Part shown: piece after piece, positions 59,935 through 64,000 of the stretch
How the letters are laid out: each line of letters opens with the position of its first letter
Position numbering within the stretch: position 1 is the stretch's first letter
From: Roseibacterium beibuensis
Lineage (GTDB): Bacteria; Pseudomonadota; Alphaproteobacteria; Rhodobacterales; Rhodobacteraceae
Direction: 5' to 3'
Assembly (NCBI RefSeq): GCF_039542305.1
Contig: NZ_BAABHW010000002.1
Location: 186,001-250,000, forward strand
DNA: 64,000 nt
Notes under the pieces: generated by a model
Told to the model about the DNA's origin: nothing
Seen by the model: only the letters and a program-made list of their open reading frames with translations
Databases searched by the model: none
Translations under genes and position numbers: made by a program

Positions 59935-61011
59935 TCATTCGTCGTAGCTGACGACGACCTTGTCGGTCAGCGGGATGGCCTGGCAGCTGAGCGCATAACC
60001 CGCGCGCACCTCGTAATCCTCGAGCGCGTGGTTGATCGCCATCTCGACCTCGCCCTCCAGCACCTTGCAGCGGCAGGTCGAACAGACCCCGGCCTTGCAG
60101 GAATAGGGCGCGTCCAGATCGTTGGCGAGCGCGGCATCGAGAATGCTCATGTCGCGCGTTTCCATCTGGAAGGTGCGGCTGGCGCCATCCAGCGTCACGG
60201 TCGCCTCGGTCGACTCGGCAGTGCCGGTGGCCGTCTTGCTGACCGGGCGGGCCTTGGCGCGGCCCGGCTGGCTCGAGGCGAAGAGCTCGAACTTGATCTG
60301 ATCGTCGCTGAGGCCGTGGTCGCGCAGCGAGGCCGCGATGGTCAGCATCATCGGCTCAGGCCCGCAGATAAAGGCCGTGTCGACAGATTTGGCGTCGATC
60401 CAGCGGTCGAACAGTGCCGTCATCTTTTCGGCGTCGATGCGGCCGGTGAACAGGTCGATCTCCTGCCCCTCGGTTTCCAGCACATGGATCACCGAGAACC
60501 GCCCGAGATAGAGGTTCTTGAGATCCTCAAGCTCCTCGCGGAACATGATCGAGCTGACCTGCCGATTGGCATAAACCAGCGTGAATTTCGACTTCGGCTC
60601 GCGAGTCAGCACGGTCTTGACGATCGACAGAAGCGGCGTGATGCCCGACCCGCCCGCAAAGCCCAGGTAATGCTTGTCCGCGTCCGGCTCGATCGGGGTG
60701 TAGAACTTGCCCATCGGCGGCATTGCGTCCAGCACGGCGCCGGCGGCCAGTTCCTCGTTCGCCCAGGTCGAGAAGGCGCCGCCATCGACGCGCTTGATGC
60801 CGACGCGCAGCACGCCCTCATCCTTGCCCGCGCAGATCGAGTAGGAGCGGCGCAGTTCTTCGCCGTCGAAGTCGCGGCGGAAGGTCAGATACTGACCTTG
60901 GGTGAAATCGAAGGCCCCGACGTCCTCGGGCCGCGGCCTCAGCGTGACGACAACCGCGTCGCGGGTTTCGCGGCGCACCTCGGTGACCTCGAGGGGATGG
61001 AAACGTGCCAT
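59935..61011 (-). CDS. paaE: Phenylacetyl-CoA epoxidase reductase subunit
   Basis: A 358-aa reductase that passes NADPH electrons to the di-iron site. FAD domain: QYLTFRRDFDGEELRRSYSICAG. NAD domain: GFAGGSGITPLLSIVKTVL and CGPEPMML. The C-terminal plant-type 2Fe-2S domain has YSCKAGVCSTCRCKVLEG with C-x4-C-x2-C and a later Cys in ALSCQAIP. Follows paaD by 20 bp. Confidence 0.95.
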   Translation of the reverse strand: MARFHPLEVTEVRRETRDAVVVTLRPRPEDVGAFDFTQGQYLTFRRDFDGEELRRSYSICAGKDEGVLRVGIKRVDGGAFSTWANEELAAGAVLDAMPPMGKFYTPIEPDADKHYLGFAGGSGITPLLSIVKTVLTREPKSKFTLVYANRQVSSIMFREELEDLKNLYLGRFSVIHVLETEGQEIDLFTGRIDAEKMTALFDRWIDAKSVDTAFICGPEPMMLTIAASLRDHGLSDDQIKFELFASSQPGRAKARPVSKTATGTAESTEATVTLDGASRTFQMETRDMSILDAALANDLDAPYSCKAGVCSTCRCKVLEGEVEMAINHALEDYEVRAGYALSCQAIPLTDKVVVSYDE

Positions 61012-61031
61012 GATGCGTTACCTCCGCATCC

Positions 61032-61556
61032 TCAGATGCATTTGAAATAGTCGAAAGGTTCAAGGCAGTCCTTGCAGCGATAGGATGCCTTGCAGGGGGT
61101 GGAGCCGAACTGGCTGACCCGTTCGGTGTTGTTCGATCCGCAATGCGGACAGGCGATCACCAGGTTCGAGGACCCGGACAGCCGGTCGACCCGCGCCATC
61201 AGGCGCCCGTCGGCGGCGGTGCCGTCGACCGGCGGGGCAATGCCGTAATCGCGCAGCTTTTCGCGGCCCTCGGCGCTGATCCAGTCCGTCGTCCAGGGCG
61301 GCGAAAGCTGCCGCTCCAGCCGCAGCTTCCCGATCCCCTCGTCGCGCAGTTTCCGCTCGATATCGAGGTTGATCACCGTGGTCGCGGGACAGCCCGAATA
61401 GGTCGGCGTGACCGTGACCACCAGCGTGTCGCCATCCCAGGCCACGTCGCGGATGATGCCCAGGTCGGTCAGGCTGATGACCGGAATTTCCGGGTCCGGC
61501 ACCTCTGACAGCCAGCGCCAGACCTGCTCGGTCGAGGGCAGGGTCGACGGATGCAT
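61032..61556 (-). CDS. paaD: Phenylacetyl-CoA epoxidase maturation protein
   Basis: A 174-aa protein with an N-terminal MIP18/DUF59 domain (VPDPEIPVISLTDLGIIRDVAWDGDTLVVTVTPTYSGCPAT) and a C-terminal zinc-ribbon-like end (ACPHCGSNNTERVSQFGSTPCKASYRCKDCLEPF) with four or more cysteines. PaaD is needed for assembly of the epoxidase Fe centres. In the usual paaABCDE order. Confidence 0.94.
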   Translation of the reverse strand: MHPSTLPSTEQVWRWLSEVPDPEIPVISLTDLGIIRDVAWDGDTLVVTVTPTYSGCPATTVINLDIERKLRDEGIGKLRLERQLSPPWTTDWISAEGREKLRDYGIAPPVDGTAADGRLMARVDRLSGSSNLVIACPHCGSNNTERVSQFGSTPCKASYRCKDCLEPFDYFKCI

Positions 61557-61568
61557 CGCCTTGCCCCC

Positions 61569-62423
61569 TTACCAGGTCGCGCCGGGATAGGCGCGTTGCA
61601 GGAACTGCATGTCGGCCAGGATGTATCCCAGGTGCTCGGTATGGATGCCGCGCTTGCCGCCCTGGTGGACATAGGTGCCCTCGGGGCGCTTGAGCGTCGC
61701 CTGTTCCAGCACGTCGTTCACGACCGCGTCCCACCCGGCCCGCAGGCTGTCGGGGGCGGGCGCGATGCCGGCCTCGGCCACGGCCACGTCGCTGTCGTCG
61801 GCCACGAACAACTCGCCCGTGTAGGACCAGTTGTCCTCCAGCGACGCTTGCATGCGCTTGTGGCTTTCCTCGGTCCCGTCGCCCAGTCGGATCACCAGAT
61901 CGGCCGAGCGTTCGAGGTGATAGGCCACTTCCTTGATCGCCTTGGCGGCAATCTCGGCCACGCGCGGATCGGACGAGCGTTGCAGCGCCGTCAGCATCAC
62001 GTGATGCCAGGCGTCGAACAGGAACTGGCGCATCAGCGTGTTGCCGAAATCGCCGTTCGGGCGTTCGACCAGCAGCACGTTGCGGAATTGCGCGGCGTCG
62101 CGCAAATAGGCCAGATTGTCGGCGGTCCGCTCCTGCCCCTCGATCTCGCCGGCCAGGCCCAGCCAAAGCTGTGTCTGACCGATCAGGTCCAGGGCGGTGT
62201 TGGCCAGCGCGATGTCTTCCTCCAGCACCGGCGAATGGCCGCACCATTCCGACACCCGGTGCCCGAGGATCAGCGTGTTGTCGCCCATGCGCAGCAGGAA
62301 CTCGACCAGCGCGGCCTGCAGATCCGGCGTCATCTCGACCGGGGCGGCGGCGCCCTGCCCGGCCGCACGTTCGGCGGCCAGGGCATCGACATTCGGGGTG
62401 GTCATATCAGGCAGCGACGGCAT
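61569..62423 (-). CDS. paaC: Phenylacetyl-CoA epoxidase structural subunit
   Basis: A 284-aa ferritin-like subunit that partners PaaA. MGDNTLILGHRVSEWCGHSPVLEEDIALANTALDLIGQTQLWLGLAGEIEG and ALQRSSDPRVAEIAAKAIKEVAYHLERSADLVIRLGDGTEESHKRMQ are family blocks. The ATG at 62423 shares one base with the paaB stop (TGATG), giving tight coupling; a later Met (MTTPNVDA) is the alternative start. Confidence 0.95.
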   Translation of the reverse strand: MPSLPDMTTPNVDALAAERAAGQGAAAPVEMTPDLQAALVEFLLRMGDNTLILGHRVSEWCGHSPVLEEDIALANTALDLIGQTQLWLGLAGEIEGQERTADNLAYLRDAAQFRNVLLVERPNGDFGNTLMRQFLFDAWHHVMLTALQRSSDPRVAEIAAKAIKEVAYHLERSADLVIRLGDGTEESHKRMQASLEDNWSYTGELFVADDSDVAVAEAGIAPAPDSLRAGWDAVVNDVLEQATLKRPEGTYVHQGGKRGIHTEHLGYILADMQFLQRAYPGATW

Positions 62424-62707
62424 CACATATGCCCCACTTCATCGGGAATGTCGTAGAAGGTCGGGTGGCGGTATACCTTGGAGTTCGACGGCTCGAAGAG
62501 CGGGCCCTTGTCGGACGGGCTGGAGGCGGTGATATCGCCCGATTTCACCACCCAGATCGACACACCCTCGTTGCGGCGGGTATAGACGTCGCGGGCGTTC
62601 TTGATCGCCATTTCGGCGTCGGGCGCGTGCAAGCTGCCGACATGGCGGTGGTTGAGGCCGTGCTGACCTCGGATGAAGATCTCCCAAAGGGGCCATTCGC
62701 TGGACAT
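62423..62707 (-). CDS. paaB: Phenylacetyl-CoA epoxidase small subunit
   Basis: A 94-aa subunit: WPLWEIFIRGQHGLNHRHVGSLHAPDAEMAIKNARDVYTRRNEGVSIWVVKS is the PaaB signature, and it bridges PaaAC heterodimers. The start at 62707 follows GGAGGAGAG. It lies 79 bp after paaA, with a hairpin between them. Confidence 0.96.
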   Translation of the reverse strand: MSSEWPLWEIFIRGQHGLNHRHVGSLHAPDAEMAIKNARDVYTRRNEGVSIWVVKSGDITASSPSDKGPLFEPSNSKVYRHPTFYDIPDEVGHM

Positions 62708-62758
62708 AACTCTCCTCCTCCCGCGAGCGGGTTGCAAAAACTGCGTTTGTCTGGCGGT

Positions 62759-62780
62759 TCAGGCGCCCCGCGGCGCCTGA
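62759..62780 (-). promoter_or_regulatory. Intercistronic hairpin between paaA and paaB
   Basis: TCAGGCGCC and GGCGCCTGA form a perfect 9-bp stem with a 4-base loop, right after the paaA stop. No T-run follows, so it probably stabilises or trims the paaA mRNA end and is not a full terminator. Confidence 0.5.
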
Positions 62781-62786
62781 TCTGGT

Positions 62787-63791
62787 TTACTCGGCGGCAG
62801 GGATCGCCGACCGGCGGCGTGCCTCGGCCTTTTCGGCATGGGCGCTGAGCGCATCGCGGAACCAGGCGCCGTCGTCCCAGGCCTTGACCCGTGCGCCCAG
62901 GCGTTCCTTATTGCAGGGGCCGTTGCCCGCGAGCACATCGTAGAATTCCGACCAGTCGGGCTCCGAGAAATCGTAGCAGCCCTTTTCCTCGTTCCACGCA
63001 AGGTTGGGGTCGGGGATGGTCAGACCAAGGTAATCGGCCTGCGGCACCGTCTGGTCGACGAATTTCTGGCGCAACTCGTCATTGGTGTTGATCTTGATTT
63101 TCCACGCCATCGACTGCGCGGAATGGACCGAGTCCTTGTCCGACGGGCCGAACATCATCAGCGACGGGTACCAGAAGCGGTTCAGCGCATCCTGCGCCAT
63201 CGCCTTCTGCTCGGGCGTGCCCTGGGCCATCTTCATCATGATGTCGTAGCCCTGCCGCTGGTGGAAGGACTCTTCCTTGCAGATGCGGATCATAGCGCGG
63301 CTGTAGGGGCCGTAGCTGGTGCGCTGCAGCGGCACCTGGTTCATGATTGCCGCGCCATCGACCAGCCAGCCGACCGCGCCGATATCGGCCCAGTTCAGCG
63401 TCGGGTAGTTGAAGATCGACGAATACTTCATCTTGCCGCTGTGCAGCTTTTCCAACAGCTCGTCGCGGCTGACACCCAGCGTTTCGGCCGCACAGTAGAG
63501 GTAGAGGCCATGCCCGGCCTCGTCCTGCACCTTGGCCAGCAGGATCGCCTTGCGCTCGAGCGTGGGGGCGCGGGTGATCCAGTTGCCCTCGGGCAGCTGG
63601 CCGACGATCTCGGAATGGGCATGCTGACCGATCTGGCGGATCAGCGTCTTGCGATACCCTTCGGGCATCCATTCCTTGGGCTCGATCTTTTCACCACGGT
63701 CCACCCGCTCTTGGAACGCGCGTTCCTCGGGCGTCATCTGGTGATGCTTCTTGATGTCGCTGGCGTCTGTCTTGACCATCTGGGCATACAT
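62787..63791 (-). CDS. paaA: Phenylacetyl-CoA epoxidase catalytic subunit
   Basis: A 334-aa di-iron oxygenase subunit that puts one O atom into the ring of phenylacetyl-CoA. Iron ligands sit in AKVQDEAGHGLYLY (E-x2-H) and CKEESFHQRQGYDIM (E-x2-H); HQMTPEERAFQERVDRGEKIEPKEWMPEGYRKTLIRQIGQHAHSE is the usual N-terminal region. First gene of the paaABCDE run within this window, 16 bp after the thiolase gene. Confidence 0.97.
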   Translation of the reverse strand: MYAQMVKTDASDIKKHHQMTPEERAFQERVDRGEKIEPKEWMPEGYRKTLIRQIGQHAHSEIVGQLPEGNWITRAPTLERKAILLAKVQDEAGHGLYLYCAAETLGVSRDELLEKLHSGKMKYSSIFNYPTLNWADIGAVGWLVDGAAIMNQVPLQRTSYGPYSRAMIRICKEESFHQRQGYDIMMKMAQGTPEQKAMAQDALNRFWYPSLMMFGPSDKDSVHSAQSMAWKIKINTNDELRQKFVDQTVPQADYLGLTIPDPNLAWNEEKGCYDFSEPDWSEFYDVLAGNGPCNKERLGARVKAWDDGAWFRDALSAHAEKAEARRRSAIPAAE

Positions 63792-63807
63792 CTTGGCTAT
63801 CTCCTGC

Positions 63808-64000
63808 TCACACGCGTTCCACGATAAGGGCGATCCCCTGCCCCACCCCGATGCACATTGTGCAGAGCGCGTAGCGCCCGCCGGTGCGGTGAAGCTGATA
63901 CAGCGCCGTCGTCACCAATCGCGCACCGCTCATGCCAAGGGGGTGCCCCATGGCAATGGCGCCGCCGTTCGGGTTCACATGGTCTGCATCGTCCGGCAGA
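63808..64000 (-). CDS. Acetyl-CoA acyltransferase C-terminus (3-oxoadipyl-CoA thiolase type), cut by window edge
   Basis: The last 63 codons are present. NPNGGAIAMGHPLGMSGARLVTTALYQLHRTGGRYALCTMCIGVGQGIALIVERV carries the thiolase His (GHPLG) and the C-terminal catalytic Cys (CTMCIGVGQG; C-x-G is C-I-G here). In the paa locus the likely role is PaaJ/PcaF, cleaving 3-oxoadipyl-CoA to succinyl-CoA and acetyl-CoA. The rest lies beyond position 64000. Confidence 0.88.
   Translation of the reverse strand, partial: LPDDADHVNPNGGAIAMGHPLGMSGARLVTTALYQLHRTGGRYALCTMCIGVGQGIALIVERV

Noticed and set aside
57360..59951. A plus-strand open frame of more than 800 codons
   Set aside because: It is antisense to paaZ and the PaaA/C-like gene and has the same low-information His/Gly/Arg-rich translation. 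The minus frames have clear catalytic motifs.

Overview
This 64 kb window comes from a high-GC alphaproteobacterial chromosome, most likely a Rhodobacterales (Roseobacter-group) species. That placement rests on the protein families present (a DUF6280-type protein, a PopZ-like acidic protein, a pcm-tolC pair, DUF2927, the form of the paa cluster) and on base composition. It is inference from family knowledge; no database search was run.

Region 1 (1-27,554) is ordinary chromosome. It holds the end of glmS, a GNAT acetyltransferase gene broken by an in-frame TGA, a zinc alcohol dehydrogenase, a threonine/serine dehydratase, an SDR enzyme, lysC, a DUF1127 protein, D-tartrate dehydratase (tarD), ptsP, a GMC oxidoreductase, a flavin reductase-like protein, a SulP anion transporter and a flavodoxin-like protein. 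These are followed by mtnP and apt (adenine salvage) with LysE, alpha/beta hydrolase and DUF2927 genes between them, tRNA-Leu(UAA), a MipA/OmpV barrel, a DUF6280 protein, efp, a rhomboid protease, the PopZ-like protein, tolC and a pcm-like methyltransferase.

Region 2 (27,755-43,379) is a mobile island integrated into tRNA-Cys(GCA). The last 49 bp of the tRNA gene are repeated exactly at 43,331-43,379, next to a tyrosine integrase. The right two thirds of the island is GC-rich. It encodes integrase, two small excisionase/AlpA-type proteins, a primase-helicase, an iteron-rich origin-like region, a terminase-small-subunit-like protein and a string of small phage-type genes. I see no capsid, tail or large-terminase genes. 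This is the layout of a phage satellite (PICI/P4-like). The left end carries an AT-richer cargo module: vsr, a DNA cytosine-5 methyltransferase, and a UvrD-type helicase fused to a Cas4/AddB-like iron-sulfur nuclease. It is the best candidate in the window for an undescribed defence system.

Region 3 (43,380-44,861) is a low-GC, gene-poor scar. It holds broken reading frames, including a hemolysin/RTX-type calcium-motif fragment, and one small membrane protein. It may be what is left of an older insertion at the same tRNA site.

Region 4 (44,862-64,000) is a phenylacetate catabolic locus. The minus-strand epoxidase operon runs from a thiolase (paaJ/pcaF type, cut by the window end) through paaA-B-C-D-E, a PaaA/PaaC-like paralogue, paaZ and paaY. 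The plus strand carries paaG, paaI, paaK and the TetR regulator paaR. A second minus-strand run carries a PaaN-type aldehyde dehydrogenase, a complete branched-chain-type ABC transporter (binding protein, two permeases, two ATPases) and a FadB-like fusion enzyme that probably supplies the missing PaaF and PaaH steps. Two nearly identical 18-bp palindromic sites, in the paaN/paaG divergent promoter and just before paaR, look like PaaR operators.
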